Positions 1 through 7,535 of a stretch of 17,620 bases of DNA are shown piece by piece. The position numbers and the translations under genes were made by a program. How positions within the stretch are numbered: position 1 is the stretch's first letter; every line of letters starts with the position of its first letter. Below the pieces are notes generated by a model. That model ran no database searches. It worked only from the letters and a program-made list of their open reading frames with translations, and was not told the DNA's origin. Source of the DNA: an uncultured Lachnospiraceae bacterium (GTDB lineage Bacteria; Bacillota_A; Clostridia; Lachnospirales; Lachnospiraceae); the NCBI GenBank assembly GCA_902780985.1, contig CACZHN010000028.1:1-17620 (forward strand), read 5' to 3'.

Positions 1-22
1 TTTCTTTTACTTCATTGTTCAT
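1..22 (-). CDS. Start of an unidentified gene (first 7 codons only)
   Basis: Only the first seven codons (MNNEVKE) lie in the window; the rest runs off the left edge, so no function can be given. The start is well supported: an AAGGGGG ribosome binding site lies at about 31-37, roughly 8 nt before the ATG, and a good sigma-A type promoter lies just upstream at 58-86. The gene follows the DUF4230 gene on the same strand but appears to have its own transcription start. Confidence 0.6.
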
Positions 23-57
23 AACTTGAACCCCCTTCGTAAGTCATTGATAGGTGT

Positions 58-86
58 AGTATATCACATAGATTATTTAATCTCAA
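58..86 (-). promoter_or_regulatory. Sigma-A type promoter for the gene starting at 22
   Basis: On the minus strand, a -35 box TTGAGA (81-86) and a -10 box TATACT (58-63) are separated by exactly 17 nt. Each matches five of six consensus bases. The -35 box and part of the spacer lie inside the last codons of the DUF4230 gene, so the promoter overlaps the upstream coding region. The predicted leader is about 30 nt and contains the AAGGGGG ribosome binding site. Confidence 0.6.
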
Positions 87-699
87 GAGTTCTTTCACCT
101 ATAGAATCCTTAAGAATTCCTGTAATTATTGTCTCCGCCTGAGTCCTTGCTCTGGTCTTAAGCTCCTCAATATCGGCATTTGCCTCTACATCGGCTTCGG
201 CTGCGGCTATAGCCTCTACAGCATCCTGTTTGTCGGACCAGTTAAATATGGCAAATTTCTCATCATAGAACTCGATAGAATTCGGATCTACGTCCACTGA
301 GATCACTTTTACCTCAGGAAGAGTAACTATAACCTTCTCTTCGGTTACTTCTATCTCCACTTCGGACATATCTATACCGGCTTTGACTTCGGCATTATAT
401 ATCATGGAAAATTCTTTCTGAGTTAAGAAAGGAATGTTTCCGTCCGAGTATTTTACAAGTCCCGTATAGGAAAGTTCCGATGTTATAAGATCGCTGGCAT
501 CCGTCAGTTTTCCCGTTATATACGATACCGTAATATCCGGTTCCTCCGGAGTATGGATCTTAGCCGAAATCTTATAGCTTACGACTCCGACAAGTATGAG
601 CAATAAAGCAAATATCGCTCCTCTTATATAATCTCTGGTCCTCGAAGGTCTTCCCGACCTTTCTTCATATCTTCTCTCTTCTTCAGTCTCTTTTGCCAT
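73..699 (-). CDS. DUF4230 family membrane-anchored protein
   Basis: A 208-residue protein of the DUF4230 type, whose biochemical role is not established. A charged cytoplasmic N-terminus (residues 1-26, rich in E and R) is followed by one hydrophobic segment (about 27-43) that looks like an uncleaved signal anchor, then an extracytoplasmic domain. That domain alternates short beta segments (for example VIVTLPEVKVISVDVDP, about 122-140) with an Ala/Glu-rich helical C-terminus, the usual DUF4230 pattern. The ATG has a GAGGGG ribosome binding site about 6 nt upstream. It lies 29 nt behind the pcrA stop with no terminator between, so co-transcription with pcrA is likely. The family assignment is by eye; no catalytic residues are apparent. 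Confidence 0.75.
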   Translation of the reverse strand: MAKETEEERRYEERSGRPSRTRDYIRGAIFALLLILVGVVSYKISAKIHTPEEPDITVSYITGKLTDASDLITSELSYTGLVKYSDGNIPFLTQKEFSMIYNAEVKAGIDMSEVEIEVTEEKVIVTLPEVKVISVDVDPNSIEFYDEKFAIFNWSDKQDAVEAIAAAEADVEANADIEELKTRARTQAETIITGILKDSIGERTLEIK

Positions 700-728
700 T
701 GTTTCCCCTCTGCTGCTGAATCAGTACT

Positions 729-2993
729 TTATACCTTTTTAAGCTTTGCAAGTGATGCAAAAAGCTTCTTCTCACCTATTTTATCAAAATTTACCGTAAC
801 TTCATAGTCACTTCCGGTTTTTACCTTTTCGATAACGGTTCCAACACCGAACTTTATATGCTTTACCTTATCTCCGACTTCGTAATCAAAACCGCCCGAA
901 GATGCAGGCATTCCCTTGGATATACCGGCAAGAGCTCCTATTCCCGTGTTAAATGTACCGGCACCGGTTTTCTTTGCGGGCGAAGCCGAACTTCCGAACA
1001 TACTGATTGCCGAAGATGAAGTTCTCGGGCTTACCGTGCTCTGGGATACATTTCTCACACGATTGCCGTATCCGCTGCGCTTTATAAGTTCGTTCGGTAT
1101 CTCTGTAACGAATCTGGACTCCGAGCTGTACATTCTTGTACCGTTTATCATACGGCATCTGGAACTGCTGAGATAAAGTCTCTTCATAGCTCTGGTAATA
1201 CCTACATAGCAGAGACGTCTCTCTTCTTCCACCGCATCCGGATCGTCGGAATCTATGGAAAGTCCGCTTGGGAAAAGTCTCTCCTCCATACCTACGATGA
1301 ATACATACGGAAATTCAAGTCCCTTTGCGCTGTGAAGAGTCATAAGTGTAACTCTTCCGTCCAGCCCGTCGGAATCCTCTGCATCAGCTACAAGCGCTAT
1401 CTCTTCCAGAAGTCCTTCAAGTGTAGGTTCCTCGTCACGCTCGCAGTAATCTGCAATCTTATTCTTTAATTCCTTAAGGTTTTCAAGTCTTCCCTTTGCT
1501 TCTTCCGTTCCTTCGGCGATAAGTTCGTTCTTATAGCCCGTACGGTCAAGGATATCATCATAAAGCGCTGTAAGGTCTCCCTCACGAGCCTTCTCACGGA
1601 AGCTCTCCATAAGATTTACAAAGTCAGTAATCTTTCCCGCAGATCTTCCCAGTCCCTGAACCAGATATTCATCAAGGCAGAAGTCGTACATATCCACGCC
1701 GACTTCTTCAGCCAGCGATGCCAGTTTATTTACTGTTGTATCACCTATTCCTCGGCGAGGCACATTTATGATTCTGCGGAGAGCCACACTGTCATCAGGG
1801 TTGGCTATACATTTCAGATATCCTACCACATCCATGATTTCCTTGCGGCTGTAGAATCCGGTAGCTCCGTAAAGCTTATAAGGAACGTTGGAGAATATAA
1901 GCTTCTCCTCCAGGACTCTGGACTGATTGTTCGTTCTGTAAAGAATGGCTATATCATCCAGAGAAGCGCCTGCATTTCTCTCTTCCAGAATATTATTGAT
2001 AACGCCCATAGCCTCTTCGTATTCGGACTCGTAAACCGTATAAATGATCCTCTCGCCCTCATCGTTATCGGTCCACAGCGTTTTTCTCTTACGGCCTTCG
2101 TTATTGGCTATAACGGAATTGGCCGCATTCAGTATAGTCTTGGTGGATCTGTAATTCTGCTCCAGTCTGATGGTTCTGGCATCCTTATACTCATCCTCGA
2201 AATTTAGAATGTTATAAATGTTTGCGCCACGGAACTTATAGATGGACTGATCGTCATCACCAACAACACATAGGTTTCTGTATCCGTCCGCAAGCATCTT
2301 AACCAGCAGGAACTGACTGTGGTTTGTATCCTGATACTCATCCACCATTATGTATTTAAATCTCTGTTGATATACCTTCAGTACATCCGGCTGTTCTATA
2401 AAAAGCTGAATGGTCTTGTAGATAAGATCATCAAAGTCAAGTGCGTTGTTCTGTGCCAGTCTTCTCTCATATTCACGATATGCTCTGGCTTTATTTACTT
2501 CTCTGAGGTTGTTTCCGGCCTGTCTTTCCACATCGTCCGGACTGTAAAACTCTTCCTTTGCCTTTGAGATTGCGGCAAGCATCATCTTTTCCGGATATAG
2601 CTTATTATCCAGTTCGAGATACTTCAGCACATCCTTCATCAGGCTCTTCTGATCGTTTGTATCATAAATTGAAAAATTGGTCTTTCCGCCTATGCGATCA
2701 TAGAAACGTCTGAGAATCCTCACGCACATGGAGTGAAATGTACTCACCCATATATTCTCAGCGCCGTCTTCTACCAGAGAATCAACTCTTTCTCGCATTT
2801 CCTTTGCGGCTTTATTCGTAAATGTTATTGCAAGTATGTTGTAAGGAGGCACTCCTTTCTCTTCGATGAGATATGCGATCCTATGTGTTATTACTCTTGT
2901 CTTACCGCTTCCCGCGCCGGCCAGAAGCAGAACGGGGCCTTCTGTTGCCTCAACAGCCTCACGCTGCGGTGCGTTCATATTATCCAAATTCAT
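729..2993 (-). CDS. pcrA: ATP-dependent DNA helicase PcrA/UvrD
   Basis: A 754-residue superfamily 1A 3'-5' DNA helicase, used in nucleotide excision repair, displacement of RecA and RNA polymerase, and rolling-circle plasmid replication. All expected motifs are present in order: Walker A GAGSGKT (26-32), motif Ia with ITFTNKAAKEM (56-66), DEYQDTN (218-224), VVGDDDQSIYKFRGA (243-257), EQNYRS, LMTLHSAKGLEF and EEERRLCYVGITRA. The C-terminal ~50 residues (EVGDKVKHIKFGVGTVIEK...) form the Tudor-like domain that docks PcrA on RNA polymerase. Length is normal for the family. The ATG at 2993 fits the family's N-terminus; its ribosome binding site (AGGA, about 14 nt upstream) is weakly placed, and an in-frame ATG at 2978 is a less likely alternative. 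Transcription probably starts just downstream of the pspA terminator. Confidence 0.95.
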   Translation of the reverse strand: MNLDNMNAPQREAVEATEGPVLLLAGAGSGKTRVITHRIAYLIEEKGVPPYNILAITFTNKAAKEMRERVDSLVEDGAENIWVSTFHSMCVRILRRFYDRIGGKTNFSIYDTNDQKSLMKDVLKYLELDNKLYPEKMMLAAISKAKEEFYSPDDVERQAGNNLREVNKARAYREYERRLAQNNALDFDDLIYKTIQLFIEQPDVLKVYQQRFKYIMVDEYQDTNHSQFLLVKMLADGYRNLCVVGDDDQSIYKFRGANIYNILNFEDEYKDARTIRLEQNYRSTKTILNAANSVIANNEGRKRKTLWTDNDEGERIIYTVYESEYEEAMGVINNILEERNAGASLDDIAILYRTNNQSRVLEEKLIFSNVPYKLYGATGFYSRKEIMDVVGYLKCIANPDDSVALRRIINVPRRGIGDTTVNKLASLAEEVGVDMYDFCLDEYLVQGLGRSAGKITDFVNLMESFREKAREGDLTALYDDILDRTGYKNELIAEGTEEAKGRLENLKELKNKIADYCERDEEPTLEGLLEEIALVADAEDSDGLDGRVTLMTLHSAKGLEFPYVFIVGMEERLFPSGLSIDSDDPDAVEEERRLCYVGITRAMKRLYLSSSRCRMINGTRMYSSESRFVTEIPNELIKRSGYGNRVRNVSQSTVSPRTSSSAISMFGSSASPAKKTGAGTFNTGIGALAGISKGMPASSGGFDYEVGDKVKHIKFGVGTVIEKVKTGSDYEVTVNFDKIGEKKLFASLAKLKKV

Positions 2994-3020
2994 ATTTACT
3001 GTACTTTTCCTGTGTTTTTT

Positions 3021-3026
3021 AGTATA
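3021..3026 (-). promoter_or_regulatory. Possible extended -10 promoter for pcrA
   Basis: On the minus strand the sequence TGTTATACT gives a TATACT -10 box preceded by the TGn extension. It begins within 5 nt of the base of the pspA terminator hairpin, so any -35 region would fall inside the hairpin stem; no good -35 match is visible. It is the only promoter-like sequence between the pspA terminator and the pcrA start, which would have a leader of about 20 nt. Confidence 0.4.
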
Positions 3027-3030
3027 ACAA

Positions 3031-3061
3031 GAGGCCTGTCCGCAATTTACGGATAGGCCTC
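3031..3061 (-). terminator. Hairpin terminator after pspA
   Basis: A 12-bp inverted repeat (3031-3042 pairing with 3050-3061, one G-T wobble) with a 7-nt AT-rich loop lies 42 nt downstream of the pspA stop. On the minus strand it is followed by TTGTTAT, a short and interrupted U-tract, so it may be a moderate terminator. The stem is GC-rich (GAGGCCT...AGGCCTC) and has no coding explanation. Confidence 0.7.
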
Positions 3062-3102
3062 GTTATTATCATGTTTATCTAATTCCGTATTAACAGAATC
3101 GA

Positions 3103-3795
3103 TTACTCAGCTGATGTAACGCCGAGCTTAGCCTTAAGAGCTGCAAGCTCATTAGCAACACCTGCATCAGGAGCTGCATCATACTTAGCTGTAAGGCTGT
3201 CAACTTCGTTAGCTGCTACAGAGTAGTTAAGCTGTGACTCAGCCTCAGCTCTGTCGAGCATAGCGTCTGCCTTGTCTTCCATTCTCTGGAATGCAGCGAT
3301 GCTTGATGCTGAATCAGTAACAGAAGATGTAATCTTGTTGATATCCTGCTGTGCCTTAGCAACACGGATCTTAGCCTTGATAGCATCTCTTCTTGACTCG
3401 AGCTCCGATATATCTGTAATAAGTTTATCATGCATCTGACGCATCTTCATGGAGTTAGCAGCTGCAGCTTCGTATGTTCTCTGGAAGCTCTCCTGCTTAG
3501 CCTGAAGCTTAGCCTTCTCCTGAAGGAACTTAGCTGCATCAGCATCATTTCCCGCAAGAACTGCCTTCTCTGCATAACTCTGCATCTTATTAACTTCAGC
3601 TGTCACCTCATCGAGCTGACGCTTAGCCTTATTTTCATCTGCCATTACAGAAGCAGTCTCTTCACGAACCTTAGCGAGATCCTTATTCAGGTTTCTCATT
3701 GTCTGGTCGATCATCTTCTCAGGATCTTCAGCCTTGTCGAGAAGTGCATTGATGTTAGCTGACATGATATCCTTAAATCTTGATATGATTCCCAT
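3103..3795 (-). CDS. pspA: PspA/IM30 family membrane-stress protein
   Basis: A 230-residue protein of the PspA/Vipp1 (ESCRT-III-like) family, peripheral membrane proteins that assemble on and stabilise stressed cytoplasmic membranes. The opening MGIISRFKDIMSANINALLDKAEDPEKMI is the typical amphipathic first helix and hairpin start. The rest is almost all charged/Ala-rich coiled coil with no membrane segment. The start is set at the ATG at 3795: AAGGAGG lies 9 nt upstream, whereas an in-frame TTG two codons earlier would sit only 3 nt from it and is rejected. No psp regulators lie beside it. A sigma-A type promoter lies about 55 nt upstream and a terminator follows, so it looks monocistronic. 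No sigma-54 site like that of enterobacterial pspA was seen. Confidence 0.93.
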   Translation of the reverse strand: MGIISRFKDIMSANINALLDKAEDPEKMIDQTMRNLNKDLAKVREETASVMADENKAKRQLDEVTAEVNKMQSYAEKAVLAGNDADAAKFLQEKAKLQAKQESFQRTYEAAAANSMKMRQMHDKLITDISELESRRDAIKAKIRVAKAQQDINKITSSVTDSASSIAAFQRMEDKADAMLDRAEAESQLNYSVAANEVDSLTAKYDAAPDAGVANELAALKAKLGVTSAE

Positions 3796-3849
3796 TTCCA
3801 AAATCCTCCTTAAGTTTTATCCTTCACTGACACGTGAAATCACTAAAAT

Positions 3850-3878
3850 ATTATATAATATCGCGCACAATTATACAA
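3850..3878 (-). promoter_or_regulatory. Promoter for pspA
   Basis: On the minus strand a perfect TATAAT (3850-3855) lies 17 nt from TTGTAT (3873-3878), which matches three of six -35 consensus bases. The surrounding region is very AT-rich and no terminator-like hairpin separates it from the stop of the upstream nucleoside phosphorylase gene, so some read-through from that gene is also possible. Confidence 0.55.
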
Positions 3879-3916
3879 ATTAAATTTTGTCATCTAAACG
3901 GATGATTCTCAGACAT

Positions 3917-5233
3917 TTAAAGAATTACCGGGCCCGTTTCGATCTTGTTTTCAGAGATCGTATATGCCTTCAGAAATCTTTCTTCCGCCTCTGACAATTC
4001 ATACTTTTTATCCGTATAAAGAGTTGCTATAACTTCTCCGGCATCAACTTTATCACCGAGTTTTTTATACAGTCTGATACCTGCCGAACTGTCGATCGAA
4101 TCGCTCTTTGTCAGACGTCCGGCTCCCAGAACACAGGATACATTTCCCACTTCTTCCGCATTACAGCCTGCCAGATATCCGGCCTCACAGACCTTTACAT
4201 CTTTAGCGAATTTCGGCTGCTTAAGCTTCATCGGATCATCCACAAAGCTGTCATCACCGCCCTGGGAACGTACAAACTCACGGAACTTATCAAGAGCTTT
4301 GCCGCTTTTAACCGCATCCAGTATCATTTCTTCAGCTTTATCCCTGAGCTCCTTATCTCTGTAATCTCCGCGTCCCATAACATCCGACATGATAAGCATG
4401 CATTTCGAAAGTTCCAGGCAAAGCTTTGTAAGTCTTTCTTCACCTTCACCCCTCAGGACTTCCACAGCTTCCAGTACTTCAAGGCTGTTTCCAACGCAAT
4501 GTCCCAGAGGTTCGTTCATATCGGTGATAAATGCACATATATGTCTTCCGCATCTTTCTCCTATCTCGGTCATGGCATCGGCCAGAGCTTTTGCACTGTC
4601 ATAATCTCTCATGAATGCACCGCTTCCGCACTTCACATCCAAAATAATGGAATCCGCTCCCGAAGCCAGCTTCTTACTCATGATGCTTGAAGCTATAAGC
4701 GGGATGCTGTCCACTGTAGCCGTAACATCCCGAAGAGCATACATTTTTTTATCCGCAGGTACCAGATTACCGGTCTGAGCAGCATCTACCATACCTACTT
4801 CCATGACTCTTCTTATAAAATCTTCATCCGACATTTCCGAAGAAAATCCCGGTATACTGTCCAATTTATCTATGGTTCCGCCGGTTGCTCCGAGACCTCT
4901 TCCGCTCATCTTCGCAACCTTTACACCGAGAGAAGCAAGGATAGGCCCTATAATAAGAGTAGTCTTATCGCCTATACCACCTGTGGAATGCTTATCCAGC
5001 TTTGTTCCCGGAATCTTTGAAAGGTCAATCTGATCGCCGCTGTATGCCATGGCAAGCGTAAGATCAGCGGTTTCCTCTTTATTCATTCCGTTAAACCATA
5101 TGGCCATCATAAGAGCCGATGCCTGATAATCGGGAATTTCTCCCGAAACATAACCTGATACAAAGAAATAAATCTCTTCCTTCGTAAGAGCACCCCCGCG
5201 CTTCTTCTTATCGATCACGTCGTACATTCTCAT
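3917..5233 (-). CDS. pdp: Pyrimidine-nucleoside phosphorylase
   Basis: A 438-residue enzyme that phosphorolyses uridine and (deoxy)thymidine to base plus (deoxy)ribose-1-phosphate in pyrimidine salvage. Visible signatures: phosphate-binding KHSTGGIGDKT (81-91), the family signature SGRGLGATGGTIDKLDSIPG (110-129), and the base-binding region with Arg168, Ser183 and Lys187 in YALRDVT...SIMSKKLA. The C-terminal pyrimidine-phosphorylase domain ends ...ETGPVIL. It looks closer to Bacillus Pdp (broad specificity) than to strict thymidine phosphorylase DeoA; this is by eye. The start is placed at the ATG at 5233 because GAGGG lies 8 nt before it and the protein then opens MRMYDVI as in homologues. 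An upstream ATG at 5248 has no ribosome binding site of its own and overlaps this one. The gene lies just beyond the inverted hairpin pair at 5260-5441. Confidence 0.93.
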   Translation of the reverse strand: MRMYDVIDKKKRGGALTKEEIYFFVSGYVSGEIPDYQASALMMAIWFNGMNKEETADLTLAMAYSGDQIDLSKIPGTKLDKHSTGGIGDKTTLIIGPILASLGVKVAKMSGRGLGATGGTIDKLDSIPGFSSEMSDEDFIRRVMEVGMVDAAQTGNLVPADKKMYALRDVTATVDSIPLIASSIMSKKLASGADSIILDVKCGSGAFMRDYDSAKALADAMTEIGERCGRHICAFITDMNEPLGHCVGNSLEVLEAVEVLRGEGEERLTKLCLELSKCMLIMSDVMGRGDYRDKELRDKAEEMILDAVKSGKALDKFREFVRSQGGDDSFVDDPMKLKQPKFAKDVKVCEAGYLAGCNAEEVGNVSCVLGAGRLTKSDSIDSSAGIRLYKKLGDKVDAGEVIATLYTDKKYELSEAEERFLKAYTISENKIETGPVIL

Positions 5234-5259
5234 ATATATTACCCTCATAGATCAGATAC

Positions 5260-5331
5260 GGCCGCCACCAAAAAGAGCGACTGAGATGACACAATATAAT
5301 GGTCACTCAGTCACCCTTTTTACTGTCGGCC
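5260..5331 (-). repeat. Hairpin element copy A (inverted partner of copy B)
   Basis: Read on the minus strand this 72-nt segment folds into one long hairpin: an outer GGCCG/CGGCC stem (5327-5331 with 5260-5264), a 5x5 partly paired internal loop, 16 continuous pairs including two G-U wobbles (5306-5321 with 5270-5285), one bulged base at 5286, four more pairs, and an 11-nt loop (5291-5301). The bases 5282-5309 are identical, inverted, to 5391-5418 in copy B. On the plus strand the two wobbles become A-C mismatches, so the minus-strand RNA is the better fold. A run of five U at the end of the inner stem makes it terminator-like in that direction. It lies 27 nt upstream of the pdp start. Confidence 0.8.
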
Positions 5332-5358
5332 TTATAAATCAATTGTGTCTATATATTT

Positions 5359-5364
5359 ATTATA
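5359..5364 (-). promoter_or_regulatory. Possible extended -10 promoter for pdp
   Basis: The minus-strand sequence TGGTATAAT is a perfect extended -10 element (TGn followed by TATAAT) in the AT-rich spacer between the two hairpins. No convincing -35 box lies 17 nt upstream, where copy B begins. If used, the pdp mRNA would have a leader of about 120 nt that contains the whole of hairpin copy A. Confidence 0.4.
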
Positions 5365-5367
5365 CCA

Positions 5368-5441
5368 GCCGGGATTCGATAAGAGGTGCTTGAGTGACCA
5401 TTATATTGTGTCATCTCAAGTGCCTCTTATCGGATTTCGGC
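5368..5441 (+). repeat. Hairpin element copy B (inverted partner of copy A)
   Basis: Read on the plus strand, this 74-nt segment forms 27 continuous base pairs (5368-5394 with 5415-5441), counting five G-U wobbles, then a bulged U at 5414, four more pairs and an 11-nt loop (5399-5409). The core 5391-5418 is identical, inverted, to copy A. The outer stem has a different sequence from copy A but still pairs. It begins 6 nt beyond the stop of the aminopeptidase gene. On the minus strand two pairs in the mid stem become C-A mismatches, and no U-tract follows in that direction, so it is not a classical terminator for that operon, although it could protect the 3' end of the mRNA. Confidence 0.8.
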
Positions 5442-5446
5442 GTTAA

Positions 5447-7507
5447 TTATTTATCAAACGCTTCATTAAGCTCTTCGGTTCCTTCCAATACGAAGCGTCC
5501 GTCACGTATGATATCTATCTCCGTTCCGTCTTCGTTATGTGCCGTTATGCTTTCAAGTTCGTTATACGGTATTGTTATATCCGTATGGCAGTTAAAGTAT
5601 GCCTTCTCCGGCTCCGTATCTCTGAGCATGGAGAAATCGTTCTCTCTGGATATTATCTCTTTTCCGTCCGGATTATATACCTTCTTATCCTCCGCATGGC
5701 TGTAGCATGTATCGCCTACAGCGAAATGCGGTCCTGTCTTTTCAACTATGAGTATAGGCAGCTTAGCCAGGATATCGTACTTGCCCGCCATCATATATGC
5801 GGTAGTATTTGTTCCTATGGCAAATTCACCTATAGGCAGAGTCTCATGGTTAAAGAGTATATTCTCTTTGATATATCTCTTACCGTCTTCCGCATCTTCG
5901 TAATTGTCGCAGGAATATTCCTTTATGACACCGTCTTCAAAGGTAAGACTTATATTCTTAAAGAAATATCCGTTCAGATATGCGGAACTTACATTGAGAA
6001 CACCATGTGTACCTTTAAGTACCGGCGATGTAAACACTTCACCAACCGGAATATTTACATCGGCTACGCAGTTTTCAAACTGAGTCTCATGCTCGGGATC
6101 TTCAAGACGTCTCATGGTCACATGCATATCCGTCTTATTATCTCCCGATCCCTTTACGGTTACATATTCAGCCTTATCCAGCACATCTATTATGCTCTGT
6201 TGTATACGTTTATATTTCTCGTTATCAAGAGTATTCAGTTCCATAGTAGCATTGAATATCTCTTCGAAATTATCTCCGATATCCGGAACAGGAAAAGCAA
6301 TAATGGTAAAAGAATAAGCATCTCCCGGTATATATTCATTGGAAATAGCGGAAAGCTTTCTGTTCATATCTACAGAAAGAGTCTGCTGCTCATCGCTGAG
6401 TCTTACTATGCTTTCCTTTGGCTGAGGATCAAAAAGCTCTTCACCGAAGCTTTCTATAACAGCAGGACCGGCATATTCAGATGCTCTATCCTTTAAAGAC
6501 TCATATACGGTACGGGTTGCATTTATCCTCTTATCGGAAAATCTACCGTCCAGGAACAGTGCCTCGTCCATTCTGTGATCATATTCAAACTGCTGGTTAG
6601 GTGAAGTGGATTCGAATCCGGCCTTTACAACACCTCGTCTGTTCACTCTGTTCACCGCATATCTGCTGAGTATCGGCTTAAGTCCCATTTCCGCAAACTG
6701 CTTTACAGCACTTCTTACTATACGTTCTTCACCCACATGATATCTTATATTAACAGCCTTCTTACCTGTAAAGTCGGTATTAGTAACATCAAAGCCGGTT
6801 CTGAAGCCCTGAGTAAATACTTCGGCCATTCTGTCTATCTCCGACTGATCAAGACCGCTCAGATACTTTGAAAGCTTTATCTCATTATCTGTTATATATT
6901 CACCGTATCCGAAAAGATATCTCGGATCAGAAAGATCACCCTCCGTTACTATACGGTAAGCTTCATTTTCTGAAGGAACAAGAGTCTGTTCCATTCTGTT
7001 CTGTGTGAATTCTCCCACATAGTCAAATGCATAGTAGAACGCCGCCTCTTCCACGGATCTTATAGTCGGCTTTTCTTCATCCGTAAACATGCTGTAGAGT
7101 TCAAGGAAAAACTCCAGAAGAACAAGTACGTTAAATTCATTTCCGTCTACGATCAGCTGAGGCAGATATGTAAGTTCCGCCGCTATAAAGCAAAGTACTC
7201 CGCTGTATATTCCCAGTTTTTCTTCAGCATAATCCGGATTGGTATATCTTTCCCCATAGTATTCCGGAAGAATCTGAGAGAAAAGCAGTCTGTTGTCTTC
7301 TTCGAGTTCTTCTATTGATTTTGAGAAATATCCCTCTTCATGCATTTCATCCATAAGATCATGAACATATGTGATCTGTCCGGAAATCTGAATAAAAAAG
7401 TCAGAGAACTCCTTATGTACTATATCGGAATCCTCTGATATCTCTCTTATACGCTGTCTTGCCAGCTCATATCTTTCAATTTCTGATTCTGTTAATACCT
7501 TTCCCAT
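5447..7507 (-). CDS. M29 family aminopeptidase with N-terminal extension
   Basis: A 686-residue cytoplasmic metallo-aminopeptidase of the M29 (AmpS/PepS) family, which releases N-terminal amino acids from peptides using a two-metal site. The putative ligands are all visible in order: Glu490 (VNIPVGE), Glu561 (LPIGEFAIGTN), His594 (TGPHFAVGDT), Tyr602, and His641/Asp643 (NCHTD). These assignments rest on spacing and motif resemblance. Classical M29 enzymes are about 410 residues; here roughly the first 240 residues are an extra acidic, mostly helical region that I do not recognise. There is no signal peptide or membrane segment. The ATG has GGGAG 5 nt upstream. It is the last gene of the pyrF-pyrK-pyrD cluster, 28 nt behind the small membrane protein gene with no terminator between. 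Hairpin copy B follows the stop directly. Confidence 0.88.
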   Translation of the reverse strand: MGKVLTESEIERYELARQRIREISEDSDIVHKEFSDFFIQISGQITYVHDLMDEMHEEGYFSKSIEELEEDNRLLFSQILPEYYGERYTNPDYAEEKLGIYSGVLCFIAAELTYLPQLIVDGNEFNVLVLLEFFLELYSMFTDEEKPTIRSVEEAAFYYAFDYVGEFTQNRMEQTLVPSENEAYRIVTEGDLSDPRYLFGYGEYITDNEIKLSKYLSGLDQSEIDRMAEVFTQGFRTGFDVTNTDFTGKKAVNIRYHVGEERIVRSAVKQFAEMGLKPILSRYAVNRVNRRGVVKAGFESTSPNQQFEYDHRMDEALFLDGRFSDKRINATRTVYESLKDRASEYAGPAVIESFGEELFDPQPKESIVRLSDEQQTLSVDMNRKLSAISNEYIPGDAYSFTIIAFPVPDIGDNFEEIFNATMELNTLDNEKYKRIQQSIIDVLDKAEYVTVKGSGDNKTDMHVTMRRLEDPEHETQFENCVADVNIPVGEVFTSPVLKGTHGVLNVSSAYLNGYFFKNISLTFEDGVIKEYSCDNYEDAEDGKRYIKENILFNHETLPIGEFAIGTNTTAYMMAGKYDILAKLPILIVEKTGPHFAVGDTCYSHAEDKKVYNPDGKEIISRENDFSMLRDTEPEKAYFNCHTDITIPYNELESITAHNEDGTEIDIIRDGRFVLEGTEELNEAFDK

Positions 7508-7535
7508 GTATACTCCCTTACTGTAAACTTTGATG

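Noticed and set aside
3796..3801. TTG at 3801 as the pspA start
   Set aside because: It is only 3 nt from the GGAGG sequence, while the ATG at 3795 has proper spacing and gives the family's usual MGIISRFKDI N-terminus.
5537..6496. A 319-codon open frame on the plus strand
   Set aside because: It is antisense to the M29 aminopeptidase, whose motifs and ribosome binding site are clear. Its translation is rich in Cys/Tyr/Ile/Arg with no recognisable domain, and it has no ribosome binding site.
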